Positions 55,180-64,000 of a stretch of 64,000 bases of DNA are shown here, piece by piece. The DNA is from Fidelibacterota bacterium. Lineage in GTDB: Bacteria; Fidelibacterota; Marinisomatia; Marinisomatales; TCS55. The stretch lies in assembly GCA_016845785.1 (NCBI GenBank), contig JAERSH010000044.1, positions 148,148 to 212,147 on the forward strand, in the 5' to 3' direction. Made by a program: the position numbers and the translations under genes. The notes beneath the pieces are model-generated. The model worked only from the letters and a program-made list of their open reading frames with translations, did no database searches and was not told the origin of the DNA. Numbering within the stretch: position 1 is the first letter of the stretch; each line of letters begins with the position of its first letter.

Positions 55180-57804
55180 TTATTTTATCAAAGACATTTT
55201 TCGTGTTTTAACAATATGGCCTGCCTTCAATTGATAAAAATATATTCCACTGGGTAAGTTACTTCCGTCAAAAGATATAACATGAACACCGGCGGACTTT
55301 ATTCCTTTTTCGATCTGCATCACTTCCATACCCAATATATTGTAAACAGTGATGGTCACCTCCCCTGCTTTTGGCAATTCATATTGAATTTGAGTCATGG
55401 GATTAAATGGGTTCGGATAATTCTGTTTTAACTCATATTGGTCGGGGATGACGATTTCATCTTCGGTTGATAGGTTGCCACCCTCCGTTGCCTTAAGGAT
55501 ATATAACCCTTCTTCGATGGATGAGACAAGTAAGGTGCCGCTGCTGAAGAATGGATAATTACTCCATGAGCCTACAAATGAAACACGGTCCCCGGATTGG
55601 TAAGTATCAAAATGGGCTGCTTCGGTTGGGCGATGGACATTTTTGATATTGAGAACGCGAATGCCGGTAGAATAATTGGATTGATATAGCAAGTTACCCA
55701 CCACATAATTGTTATGATCAATGGTTTTCAAATTGGAATTATAAATGGTTAACACTTCCGGTTCATCCAAATCCGTGAGGTCAAAAATGACGGTAGTTTG
55801 TTTATCATCATAGCCTCGGTATTCATTTAACTCATCATTGACAAAAAAGTATTGATGATTTTCTGAAAGCCATCCCTGATGAACATACCCAAATTGTTTA
55901 TTATCAAATTTTGAAATGATGATAGGATTTCCTTTGTCAGAGACATCTGCAATGCTTAATGCCGTTTCATTAGAACTAAAGGCAATTTCTTTTCCTTTAT
56001 GATCTTTATCCGGACCGTCATAGATGACGATTTGCGCATCATGGGTATATCCTGTGCCGGATCGACCTGTACCGTCATGGGCAAAGCATCCTGCAAATGT
56101 TGGCATGGCAGGGTCCGATAAATCCATCATATGGAGTCCACCACCACACCGATAATCTGAAGTGGGTGCACTGCTGATCCCTGTGGCGTATGCAAATCCT
56201 GTGGCTTCATTCAGGGCGATATTATGGACACTGCCCACGTTGGTATAATGATATGTCATTTCAAACTCTGAAAATGAAGTCACGCCTCGCAATTGTGTAA
56301 GATCAAATACCTGTACGCCATGATTGCCCGCATTATCGGCAACAATATATACGTGATCTTTATACACTTTCATATCTCGCCAAGTTGAATTACTTGTAGC
56401 TGTAGGTAAAAAGCCAACCACCACCGGATTCTCAGGGTCAGTTACTTCTACAAATGATGTACCCATTCGTAATCCTACTAGCGCATACTCTTTACTGGTA
56501 GTGGAATCTGTCCACCCCCAAATATCATTTAATTCTGTATGGGTACCACCACTAAGATCGCTCGGAGAGATAAATGCCATCATATCAATACTGTTACAGT
56601 CATAGTCACCGGCTTTACCATTTTGACAAGCCACTTTTTGGCCGGTGACGCTTCGTATTCTACTGTCACTGCTCACAGATTGAAAGGCAGACCAATTTTC
56701 ATCTTCATTTTTGGTATAGATATGGGCATGTTGACCATAAGTGGCACCAACAATCATTTGACCCTCTTTTAACGCCAAGGACCGCCCAAATTTACCTTCG
56801 TCTGATTTCGGTGATTCAATCCCGTGTTTTAATGTGAAGGATTGCCCTTCGTTCACATATAGAAATGCCTTTTCCCCATTATAGTGCCCTGCAATGAGAT
56901 GATCGCCATCGAAGGCAATATCATTACCAAAAAAGGTCTCTTTCATATCATCGGGATTATGAATGGTTTGGATTTTAGACCATGTATCACCATCCAAATT
57001 GTAAATCTCTATGAGTCCTTTTTCATCATATCCGGGATAGCCAATAGCAGCTTTATTTCCATTGATAGACACAGAAAATCCAAATCGACCTTTCGTTTGA
57101 TATCGATCCGGTGTGAGCACTTGCTTCTCTTCCCAGATATTATTTTCGAATTGATAGTAGACAGCAGTATTTCCATTTCGTGTACCAATGATTGCTTTAT
57201 CGCTTTCTATGGTTAAATCATGACCAAAATAACCATCTGGCCCTATGCCGTTATATGTAATGATACTATTTTCTACCCATGTATTTGTATTGGTTTCAAA
57301 TGTGAATGCATAGACAGCACCTCTCTCCTCATCCACATAACGATCGCCGATAAGTATATGGCTATTTGATATGGCCACTTTTGAGCCAAAATCTTCTGAA
57401 CGAAGGCTATTATCAATGGTCTGAAACAATGTCCATTTATTATTGGTAGATCGTTTATATATAAAGGCCCGTCCATTAAGGTGGGCACGATGGGGCGCAC
57501 CGACAACCATCCAATCACCATCCACCGCCACTGAATAACCAAAATCAAATCCCAATTCATTTTGGATCGGTGCCAAGATTTCATCTTGGTCTAATCCATT
57601 TAGTCCATTAGGTGTATAGATATAAATAGAGCCATTATTCAGAGATGACCCGGTTTGACCTACATAGTAAATACCATCGGATATGGCCACATCCCCCGAA
57701 ACGCCAAACCCTAAGGAATTATGGTCCCGAGACTTTGGATCTTCCGGATGCATCATCTCACTGGCGAACAGAAAGATTGGAATGAATATGATTAACTTTT
57801 TCAT
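55180..57804 (-). CDS. Choice-of-anchor B surface protein with FG-GAP and LVIVD repeats and type IX sorting tail
   Basis: 874 residues. A signal peptide (1-15) is followed by FG-GAP-like beta-propeller repeats (about 25-380: GDWMVVGAPHRAHLNGRAFI, GSKVAISNSHILIGD). An LVIVD-type propeller follows (about 400-770: EYALVGLRMGTSFVEVTDPE, HMMDLSDPAMPTFAG). The last ~80 residues carry a type IX secretion-type tail with LKQNYPNPFNPMTQIQYELP, ILGMEV and GIYFYQLKAG. Probably exported to the cell surface. Ligand unknown. Confidence 0.9.
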   Translation of the reverse strand: MKKLIIFIPIFLFASEMMHPEDPKSRDHNSLGFGVSGDVAISDGIYYVGQTGSSLNNGSIYIYTPNGLNGLDQDEILAPIQNELGFDFGYSVAVDGDWMVVGAPHRAHLNGRAFIYKRSTNNKWTLFQTIDNSLRSEDFGSKVAISNSHILIGDRYVDEERGAVYAFTFETNTNTWVENSIITYNGIGPDGYFGHDLTIESDKAIIGTRNGNTAVYYQFENNIWEEKQVLTPDRYQTKGRFGFSVSINGNKAAIGYPGYDEKGLIEIYNLDGDTWSKIQTIHNPDDMKETFFGNDIAFDGDHLIAGHYNGEKAFLYVNEGQSFTLKHGIESPKSDEGKFGRSLALKEGQMIVGATYGQHAHIYTKNEDENWSAFQSVSSDSRIRSVTGQKVACQNGKAGDYDCNSIDMMAFISPSDLSGGTHTELNDIWGWTDSTTSKEYALVGLRMGTSFVEVTDPENPVVVGFLPTATSNSTWRDMKVYKDHVYIVADNAGNHGVQVFDLTQLRGVTSFSEFEMTYHYTNVGSVHNIALNEATGFAYATGISSAPTSDYRCGGGLHMMDLSDPAMPTFAGCFAHDGTGRSGTGYTHDAQIVIYDGPDKDHKGKEIAFSSNETALSIADVSDKGNPIIISKFDNKQFGYVHQGWLSENHQYFFVNDELNEYRGYDDKQTTVIFDLTDLDEPEVLTIYNSNLKTIDHNNYVVGNLLYQSNYSTGIRVLNIKNVHRPTEAAHFDTYQSGDRVSFVGSWSNYPFFSSGTLLVSSIEEGLYILKATEGGNLSTEDEIVIPDQYELKQNYPNPFNPMTQIQYELPKAGEVTITVYNILGMEVMQIEKGIKSAGVHVISFDGSNLPSGIYFYQLKAGHIVKTRKMSLIK

Positions 57805-57833
57805 GAATTTCCCGCTATTATGAAATTATAATA

Positions 57834-58889
57834 TTATTGCCGATCTAAGCGGGAGAAACTACCAATAATATCCTGATAAAAAATACGGTTTAAGTTCTGT
57901 CCATATTCGCCAGAATATTGAGAACTCGACGTAATGGCAACCACCAACGCTTTGGATGGAACCACCATAATATATTGGCCGCCATACCCTGCTGCATAAA
58001 TCATTTTTTCACCATTCAATACTCTGATCCACCATAAATATCCATAACCGTTGGTTTTTTCCTCATTGAAAGGAATGGCCATATTAAATGATTTATTCAC
58101 CCATTCCGAGGATATTATTTGTTCTCCCTTCGATGTGCCCAATTGTAAAAAGAGTTGGCCAAATTTCGCCATATCAATCAATCGCATGTTTAGTCCAAAC
58201 CCACCATTAGATACCCCATAGGCGTCTGCACGCCAACTATAATCGGAGATCCCTATTTTAGAAAAAAGGTTTTTCTCTCCAAATGATAATCCGGATTCGC
58301 TGGTCACAGCCGTAAACACATATGACAATATATGGGTGGCTGCAGAGGAATAATTCCACCAAGTGCCGGAACGATACAAAAGATCTTTATCCAAAATAAA
58401 TTGAAACGGGTAGGCCTCGGACATATAGCCGGTATTATCCGGAATGCCGGAAGACATGGTCAGCAAATGATTGATGGTTATTTCCCTTTTTGCTGAATCG
58501 GCCGCATTTGGAAAATAATTGCCAATATTTTTTGATGTATTATCTAAATATCCCAAATCAATGGATTGCCCCACCAATGCGGAAAGGATGCTTTTTGTTA
58601 CAGACCAAACGGGATATTTTGTGGTTTCTCCACCATTTTTATAATCTTCAACAATGAGACGTCCTTTATATACGATGGCAATTGCATAAAAATTATTTAA
58701 TGCCTTTGCCTGGGCTATCCCCGATTCTAATTGATCTTCATCGATGCCTTCTGCATCCGTACGCCCTGTTTCGAATGGTTGGGATAAATCCAGATTGGTC
58801 CAGTCCAGAATCGGTTCATCCGGGAGACTGGTTTTATCCTCACAGGATATGATCCAAATAAAGCCTAAGAGTAGAACAAATCGCTTCAT
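57834..58889 (-). CDS. Beta-lactamase-fold serine hydrolase, lipoprotein
   Basis: 351 residues. The lipoprotein signal is MKRFVLLLGFIWIISC. The family S12 motif SxxK is in PVWSVTKSILSALVG, the Tyr of YxN is YSS in WWNYSSAATHILSY, and GYGYLWWIR lies later. Such enzymes include peptidases and esterases rather than true beta-lactamases; the substrate is unknown. It lies between two exported proteins. Confidence 0.88.
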   Translation of the reverse strand: MKRFVLLLGFIWIISCEDKTSLPDEPILDWTNLDLSQPFETGRTDAEGIDEDQLESGIAQAKALNNFYAIAIVYKGRLIVEDYKNGGETTKYPVWSVTKSILSALVGQSIDLGYLDNTSKNIGNYFPNAADSAKREITINHLLTMSSGIPDNTGYMSEAYPFQFILDKDLLYRSGTWWNYSSAATHILSYVFTAVTSESGLSFGEKNLFSKIGISDYSWRADAYGVSNGGFGLNMRLIDMAKFGQLFLQLGTSKGEQIISSEWVNKSFNMAIPFNEEKTNGYGYLWWIRVLNGEKMIYAAGYGGQYIMVVPSKALVVAITSSSQYSGEYGQNLNRIFYQDIIGSFSRLDRQ

Positions 58890-58901
58890 AGGCTTATTCT
58901 A

Positions 58902-61430
58902 TCATTTATTCTGCTCTTTTTCAAGGTTCAGTTGGTCAATATCCACTTGCCAACGACCATCGCCAATTAAATGCTTCACAAAGTATTCAGCCCGCTGCCA
59001 AGTCCAATAATCAGACATGCTGCCATATCCATGACGTTGGCCGGGATAGATGAAGAAATCAAAACGTTTATTTGCCTTGATTAATGCTTCTGCCATGCGA
59101 ATCGTCCCCGCAGGATGTACATTATTATCCACATCCCCTGTAGTTAAAAGTAGATGACCTTTTAGGTTTTTGGCCAAAGCGGAGTTGGTGGCAATGTCAT
59201 ATTCGAATTTGACCCGATTAGAGTCATCCACCACTTCTTTAATGCCATGATGCTTTTCAGACCAATAAGAATTATAGATTTGATTTTCATGATTTCCGGC
59301 AGAGGATACGGCTACTTTAAAGAAATCCGGATAGACGAGCATGGCGGCCGTGGACATGAATCCACCACCGGAATGGCCATATATCCCAACACGATTCATA
59401 TCAATAAAACTATGGCGGTCTGCCAATTGTTCAATCCCCACTTTTTTATCTGCCAATCCATAATCACGTAAATTCCCATAGCTGTAATTATGGTACCATT
59501 TTGAGCGAGCCGGATGACCGCCGCGGTTGCCGATGGTTATGACGATAAACCCAAACTGAGCCAAATGCGTGGTGTGGTGCCGAAGATGTGTGAAAGCATA
59601 TGGCACTGCTTCTGTTTGTGGACCTGGATATACATAGGCCACAATCGGATATTTTTTCTTTGGATCAAAATCAAATGGCTTGGTCATAACGCCATAAATA
59701 TCCGTCACGCCATCTGCTGATTTTACTTTAAATGGTTCCGGATATTGAAATCCTGCCGCCATGAGTTGGGATAAATCTGCATTTCCAAGATCCACTACTT
59801 TTTTGCCAGCCGTACTATAGACGACAGATGTGGGATTCGTATTCACCCGAGAAGCATTATTAACAAAATAGGTACTGGATTCATTCATCGAAACACTGTG
59901 GAAATAATTACCTTTATTCAATAGCCGCAGTTTGGTCCCATCTAAACTGACACGATAAAAATGCTGGTAGTATGGGTCTTCCCCATTTTCCTTTCCATTG
60001 GCGGTGAAATACACAAAACCTTTGGATTCATCCATGCCTACAATACGCCGAACGGAAAAGGGTCCACTGGTCAATTGGCGAATGAGTTTCCCATTTTTAT
60101 TGTAGAGATATAGATGTCCCCAACCATCCTGTTCTGACCACCATAAGAAATTTCCATTTTTTAACCGTTCTAATGGCAATTTATCTATATACGTATTAAG
60201 GCGTTCTTCAAATAAAACTTCTACTTCTCCCGTTTTGGTATCGGCCACACAAATATCCACTTTATGCCAATCTCTGCTTTGTCTAAAGAAATAGAGCTTA
60301 TCCGAATTGGGAGAAAGCCAAAGTGATCTGCGTGGTTCATCACTGGCAGGGTACCTAAACTGGCGAGCCGTATAAATCCCGACACGCTGATCTTTAAAAT
60401 GGTCAATTTGTATAATAGTGGATTCATATTCATCCAAATCATAGACCATCATTTCATATTGCGTTACGGCTGAATCGCCGGCCATATCATATTTATAGGT
60501 CTCCAATTCGGGTCGCTTGTGACCTGTATTATGGATCACCCAAAGATTTTTTACGTCCCTTCTGTCAGAACGGATAGTGGCAAACTTTTTGGAATCTTTT
60601 GACCATTGGATATATGTGCGTTTACGGTCATGTTTTTCTTTTTCTCTCTTAGAGTCAATGGGCCCTCTCCCTGAATATGCGTAGCTAAAGTGTTCTTCCC
60701 CATTCTCCGTCAACTGCACTTCATTCAATTCTAAATCTTTGACTGCTTTATCCGCTTCTTTTTTATCCTTGCCACGGCGTGCATCTAATACTTTTTGATA
60801 TTCGTCTGCATCGATTTTAAATAAATTATGATCCCGTGCAAATACAATGGTTTTACCATCGGGAGAGACACTGGCCCAAGCGGGATGATCATCTGGTGCT
60901 TCCCAATCAGCTAATTCTCTCAACGTTTGATTGCGTACATCGTATTCAAAATGAAATACCTTTTTCTTGGGTTTAGATTTTTTGGGTTTCTTTTCTTCCT
61001 GATTTTCCTCATCTTCTAACTCTTCTTCTATTTCGTCTTGAGAAGATGTCACTTCAAATTGGAGTTTATTTTTAGAAATAAACTTAATCTTTTTGATGGG
61101 TAAATGTTTTGCATCCCATGGATCTTTTGTGATGCGAGTCAGTTCAGCAGCAATTTTGTCATTATCAAAGATTTGGGATTTTGTTCCTTTTGCAGGATCG
61201 ACCAGATAATAAAAAGTACCATCAGATGTTTTCCATTCGTACCAAAACCCATCTCGGCCTTCAATCCATTTAGGATTCACGGATGTGCTATACATCATTT
61301 TTTTAATTTTATATGGAGCGAACCGAGTGGCTAAATCATAATTCGCTTTGTCATGATTAGGGTGATCTCCGCCCACTGCCCATGTGGAAACAATAATAAA
61401 TATGGTAATGAATCGTCGGAATGAATGCAT
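58902..61430 (-). CDS. S9-family peptidase (dipeptidyl peptidase IV-like)
   Basis: 842 residues with an N-terminal signal (1-20). A beta-propeller (about 60-560, interrupted by a Glu/Lys-rich insert near 140-155) precedes an alpha/beta-hydrolase domain. The nucleophile is in VGIYGHSGGGFMS, the Asp in LLTTGDVDNNVHPAG and the His in YPGQRHGYG. A periplasmic or secreted prolyl dipeptidyl peptidase is likely. It fits the protein-degrading set around it. Confidence 0.93.
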   Translation of the reverse strand: MHSFRRFITIFIIVSTWAVGGDHPNHDKANYDLATRFAPYKIKKMMYSTSVNPKWIEGRDGFWYEWKTSDGTFYYLVDPAKGTKSQIFDNDKIAAELTRITKDPWDAKHLPIKKIKFISKNKLQFEVTSSQDEIEEELEDEENQEEKKPKKSKPKKKVFHFEYDVRNQTLRELADWEAPDDHPAWASVSPDGKTIVFARDHNLFKIDADEYQKVLDARRGKDKKEADKAVKDLELNEVQLTENGEEHFSYAYSGRGPIDSKREKEKHDRKRTYIQWSKDSKKFATIRSDRRDVKNLWVIHNTGHKRPELETYKYDMAGDSAVTQYEMMVYDLDEYESTIIQIDHFKDQRVGIYTARQFRYPASDEPRRSLWLSPNSDKLYFFRQSRDWHKVDICVADTKTGEVEVLFEERLNTYIDKLPLERLKNGNFLWWSEQDGWGHLYLYNKNGKLIRQLTSGPFSVRRIVGMDESKGFVYFTANGKENGEDPYYQHFYRVSLDGTKLRLLNKGNYFHSVSMNESSTYFVNNASRVNTNPTSVVYSTAGKKVVDLGNADLSQLMAAGFQYPEPFKVKSADGVTDIYGVMTKPFDFDPKKKYPIVAYVYPGPQTEAVPYAFTHLRHHTTHLAQFGFIVITIGNRGGHPARSKWYHNYSYGNLRDYGLADKKVGIEQLADRHSFIDMNRVGIYGHSGGGFMSTAAMLVYPDFFKVAVSSAGNHENQIYNSYWSEKHHGIKEVVDDSNRVKFEYDIATNSALAKNLKGHLLLTTGDVDNNVHPAGTIRMAEALIKANKRFDFFIYPGQRHGYGSMSDYWTWQRAEYFVKHLIGDGRWQVDIDQLNLEKEQNK

Positions 61431-61511
61431 ACTAACCTCCTCAAGCTATATTGCATTTTTCGGGGAATTTTGGGCTAAAAATATAATGCCGAAGCTCATG
61501 CCATATATAAT

Positions 61512-61537
61512 AAAAAAACCCTGCGTTTTCAGGGTTT
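61512..61537 (-). terminator. Rho-independent terminator downstream of tRNA-Ser(GGA)
   Basis: On the minus strand AAACCCTG (61537-61530) and CAGGGTTT (61523-61516) pair around a 6-base loop, followed by a run of T residues. Confidence 0.8.
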
Positions 61538-61549
61538 ATGTATTGCCCT

Positions 61550-61603
61550 CGCTTGCTCATCGTCTTTCTACATTTCATTACGAAAGATGAATAGCGCAGC
61601 GAA
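61550..61603 (-). repeat. tRNA-Ser-associated repeat, solo copy C
   Basis: 54 bases matching copy B at 54956-55009 with very few changes. It directly follows the CCA end of tRNA-Ser(GGA) on the minus strand. No GIY-YIG gene is attached, so this could be an empty site or a scar. Confidence 0.8.
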
Positions 61604-61606
61604 GAA

Positions 61607-61697
<91 letters not shown>

Positions 61698-61735
61698 AAT
61701 TTAATAATGTAAACGCACATCCCGATCCTTTCGGG

Positions 61736-61774
61736 ACGCCTTAAGTCCCAATTTATCGGGACCACCTCTCCAAT
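61736..61774 (-). pseudogene. Degenerate duplicate of the tRNA-Ser(GGA) 5' end
   Basis: CGCCTTAAG and CCACCTCTCCAAT flank 16 bases here, exactly as they flank 8 bases at 61671-61700 in the real tRNA. The D-stem is replaced by TCCCAATTTATCGGGA. It is preceded by a small TCCCGATCCTTTCGGGA hairpin. This is a partial tRNA copy, not functional. Confidence 0.7.
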
Positions 61775-61777
61775 AAT

Positions 61778-61809
61778 AATTCATAATTACCAATTGATAA
61801 TTATGAATT
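61778..61809. repeat. Perfect AT-rich inverted repeat
   Basis: AATTCATAATTA and TAATTATGAATT pair perfectly over 12 bp around an 8-base loop. It lies just past the stop of the 61814-62308 gene (minus strand). Without a T-run it is a weak terminator candidate at best. Confidence 0.7.
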
Positions 61810-61813
61810 GAAT

Positions 61814-62308
61814 TTATTCAGTCTTGTCGTCTTCGGTGGCTTCTTCCGCAGGCGCGTCTTTTGATTCAGTTGCCTCATCAGCAGTCGCTTCTTCCACCTC
61901 CGGTGCAGCTTCTACAGGTGCTTCTGCAGGAGCTTTCTCGTCAGCTTCACTGGCACTTTCTTCAGTTGCTTCCGCTTCTACAACTTCTGTCGATTCTTCT
62001 TCTACTGCTAGTTCTTCAACGGCTGCTTCGGTTGACTCTGTCGCCTCCTGTGCAGTTTCTTCAGCGGGCGCTTCTGTAACTGCCTCTTCTACTGCAGGCA
62101 TTTCAATATCCACCATATTGGCTTCATCTTCCATTTGCTTCAGTGTGGCATCAAGGTTTGCACCTTTATCCATAGAAATCATGGATTCATTAAAGCGCCA
62201 AAACCCTTCACGATCTGATGGAACGCTTTTTACAAATTTAACGTGTACCTGGTCTTTGTTACCGCCAGATGATGCTTTCTCTGCAAAGCTCTTTTGCTTC
62301 TTTGCCAT
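61814..62308 (-). CDS. Small protein with basic start and long Glu/Ala-rich acidic tail
   Basis: 164 residues. Residues 1-70 form a basic, compact part (MAKKQKSFAEKA, then VHVKFVKSVPSDREGFWRFN); from about 72 the chain is almost only Glu, Ala, Val, Thr and Ser. A cytoplasmic location is inferred from the missing signal. No family recognised. The tail is low-complexity and could be length-variable among strains. Confidence 0.65.
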   Translation of the reverse strand: MAKKQKSFAEKASSGGNKDQVHVKFVKSVPSDREGFWRFNESMISMDKGANLDATLKQMEDEANMVDIEMPAVEEAVTEAPAEETAQEATESTEAAVEELAVEEESTEVVEAEATEESASEADEKAPAEAPVEAAPEVEEATADEATESKDAPAEEATEDDKTE

Positions 62309-62398
62309 AAAATATTTCTCCTAATCCAAAATCATGTAAAAATAGCCGGCGAATTTAACGATGAAATATATTTTTTCATCACACTATTCACCCATTTT

Positions 62399-64000
62399 CT
62401 AATCGGGGCGCCATTCATACTCCATCACTTCACCATCATTCATTCCCGATGGTTTTCTCGTACCGGTCACCACGCGAATGGTATTTTTATCCTTGAATTC
62501 AAACAGGCTTATCCGGTTCTTATCCGGGTTTTCCATATCTAAAGTAATGGACCATGGTTTCCGGCTTAAATCAATGGTGAACTGTCCTTTTTCTTGATCA
62601 CTGATTTTTGTCCCTAAGGATAATCCCTGCATGAAATTCCCCTTTAAGCCAGTGGCGTCAGGCTCAAAGGACCACACCACTTCAATGATTTGACCTTTGT
62701 AATACCATTTGCCTGCCATATCGCGGAAATATTCAATAAACTCCACCAAGACAGGCTCAGCTTGGTTTCCCGCAAAATCCTGCGCTTCTACCCCCAATGA
62801 ATAGACCACGCTGGCACTCAGTGATTTACCAATGGGCAATTCTGCTTTTTCATGGCGACCTTCAGTTAAATATCGATCATAAAGTGGAATCTTATGTCTC
62901 GTCACGCGATCGCGCAATCCACCGGTGCGGCTCCAGACCATTTTACCATCTTTCAAGTCTTCGCTAATTTCGATATCAATTTCTTTGCCACGGAATATGG
63001 ATTTTTGTGACGGATAGTAAATCGTGATGACGGGCCGTGTAATATCATACTTCACATTTTCGATTACATTGGATTCAGACGTATTTGTGGCTAAGTCCTC
63101 ACCCACAAACTGAATATTGTAAATGGTGCCATCATTCAATACAGGCGGATTCTTCGGCGTTTTGGGTGATTCAAAAATGGTTTCTAATTCGATGCCGGTG
63201 AGATCAAATGTCACTGGAGAATTGGGATCGGGCTCACCTCCCACTCGCGTATAGACAAATTGCCCTTTGCTGAGGCCTTCATCAATGTAATATGCTACAT
63301 CCAGATGATTAACAGCAGTATTCGATTCAGGATATTTTATTTCTAGCGTCGGTGGTTTATTGTCAAATACAACAGACATGATAAACTTTTTGCCCGTATT
63401 TCCTGCGCGGTCCGTTCCCTCAAGTGTGATGCGATACATGGCATCGGCCACTAAATTCAATTCACCCAAACTTGTATTATCAAAAGTGCCAGCATTGAGT
63501 AATTCCGGAGTTAAGTCAAAGGAATGGGGTGCAGCAGGATCTGCAGTGCCGCCCATGTGAATCCACGTATATTTTCCTGAAACCAATGGCTCATTGACCG
63601 TCCATTTGATTAATTGCGAATTCACACGAGAACTGGTGGTTGGGAAAACAGAAGTAAACTTTGGTTTTGATGTATCGTAAGTCACATTTTCAGCCAATGT
63701 GATGGTCGCTTCATTCCCGGCACGATCCACTCCATTCACTTCTAAATTATAAGCAACGCCATCCTTTAAATCGGTTTGATGCTGAAGTTTGCTTTGACCA
63801 AATGTACCGGGAGATAATTCGTTACCGGCCAAATCAATAATAGTAAACGATGAACCATCAACCGGCGTCCACGTGACAGTTCCCATGGTTAAGGGTTCAT
63901 TCAATTCATAACTAATCTCATTTATATTGATAAATCCATTGGATGGTGGGAATAACCCAGTGAGCACAGGCGGTTGATCGTCATAATAGACTGTACCCAG
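62399..64000 (-). CDS. Repeat-domain surface protein, 5' partial
   Basis: The frame is open to the window edge, so the start is missing. At least four Ig-like repeats of about 100 residues are visible, each opening near PPxLTGLFP/KPKFTSVFP/RPVITIYYP and ending in a GxDRAGN-type segment and a TYD/VFD strand. The chain closes with a ~110-residue domain (MAGKWYYKGQIIEVVWSFEP, RKPWSITLDMENPDKNR, YEWRPD) that resembles a TIGR03067-like lipocalin-type module. A surface or outer-membrane location is inferred. Confidence 0.7.
   Translation of the reverse strand: MGTVYYDDQPPVLTGLFPPSNGFININEISYELNEPLTMGTVTWTPVDGSSFTIIDLAGNELSPGTFGQSKLQHQTDLKDGVAYNLEVNGVDRAGNEATITLAENVTYDTSKPKFTSVFPTTSSRVNSQLIKWTVNEPLVSGKYTWIHMGGTADPAAPHSFDLTPELLNAGTFDNTSLGELNLVADAMYRITLEGTDRAGNTGKKFIMSVVFDNKPPTLEIKYPESNTAVNHLDVAYYIDEGLSKGQFVYTRVGGEPDPNSPVTFDLTGIELETIFESPKTPKNPPVLNDGTIYNIQFVGEDLATNTSESNVIENVKYDITRPVITIYYPSQKSIFRGKEIDIEISEDLKDGKMVWSRTGGLRDRVTRHKIPLYDRYLTEGRHEKAELPIGKSLSASVVYSLGVEAQDFAGNQAEPVLVEFIEYFRDMAGKWYYKGQIIEVVWSFEPDATGLKGNFMQGLSLGTKISDQEKGQFTIDLSRKPWSITLDMENPDKNRISLFEFKDKNTIRVVTGTRKPSGMNDGEVMEYEWRPD

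Noticed and set aside
61824..62324. 166-residue Ser/Ala/Val open frame on the plus strand
   Set aside because: It is the antisense of the Glu/Ala-rich minus-strand gene; the low-complexity GAA/GCA codons leave the opposite strand open. The minus frame has a proper start and basic N-terminus.

Overview
This window is a gene-dense stretch of an AT-rich bacterial chromosome. Its exported proteins point to the Fibrobacterota/Chlorobi/Bacteroidota superphylum. The large surface protein at 55180-57804 ends in a type IX secretion-type tail with the YPNPFNP motif, many predicted lipoproteins are present, and TTG starts are common. Candidatus Marinimicrobia (SAR406) is my best guess from overall style. 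No rRNA or marker tree was available, so this is inference.

Region by region. 1-3.7 kb: the end of an RNase HII-YraN fusion, signal peptidase I, and four small exported or coiled-coil proteins of unknown role, closed by a strong terminator. 3.8-8.2 kb: a DUF309 protein, tRNA-Leu, acyl-CoA synthetase, gpsA, tRNA-Arg and a TPR membrane protein. 8.2-17 kb: the classical translation/transcription operon rimP-nusA-infB-rbfA-truB-ribF-rpsO-pnp, followed by alanine dehydrogenase and a MerR regulator with a palindrome upstream. 18.5-25.1 kb: tRNA-Pro(GGG), an FKBP lipoprotein, DUF2914 and VTT-fold membrane proteins, tRNA-Pro(CGG), leuS, a K+ channel with an RCK domain, cutA and tRNA-Arg(CCG). 25.1-28.2 kb, minus strand: kynA, an SDR protein and kynU, a tryptophan-to-anthranilate module without a recognisable formamidase. 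28.3-35.9 kb, minus strand: the thrS-infC-rpmI-rplT-pheS-pheT-zapA-folD operon; infC appears to start at AUC inside thrS. 36-49 kb, minus strand: tRNA-Val, CtpA protease, tmk, rsmI, a lysine/ornithine catabolic set (lysine 6-aminotransferase, ALDH7-type dehydrogenase, OAT-like aminotransferase), cdsA, a lipid kinase, RlpA, pyrD-pyrK and a large TPR lipoprotein.

49-64 kb is the accessory part: PEGA, zinc-ribbon, YkvA-like, BolA and 2-oxoglutarate oxygenase genes, then mostly exported proteins (spondin-domain lipoprotein, M28 peptidase, FG-GAP/LVIVD surface protein, beta-lactamase-fold hydrolase, S9 peptidase, repeat-domain surface protein). Two tRNA-Ser genes in this region carry the same ~54-bp imperfect-hairpin repeat just past their 3' ends. 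At tRNA-Ser(TGA) a small GIY-YIG nuclease gene sits between two copies of the repeat, and the distal copy still carries what looks like a tRNA-Ser 3' end. This looks like a miniature tRNA-targeting mobile cassette and is the most unusual structure I found. The second tRNA-Ser has a single repeat without the nuclease plus a degenerate duplicate of its own 5' end.

The central operons are ordinary housekeeping; no CRISPR array, prophage, transposase or secondary-metabolite cluster was seen.
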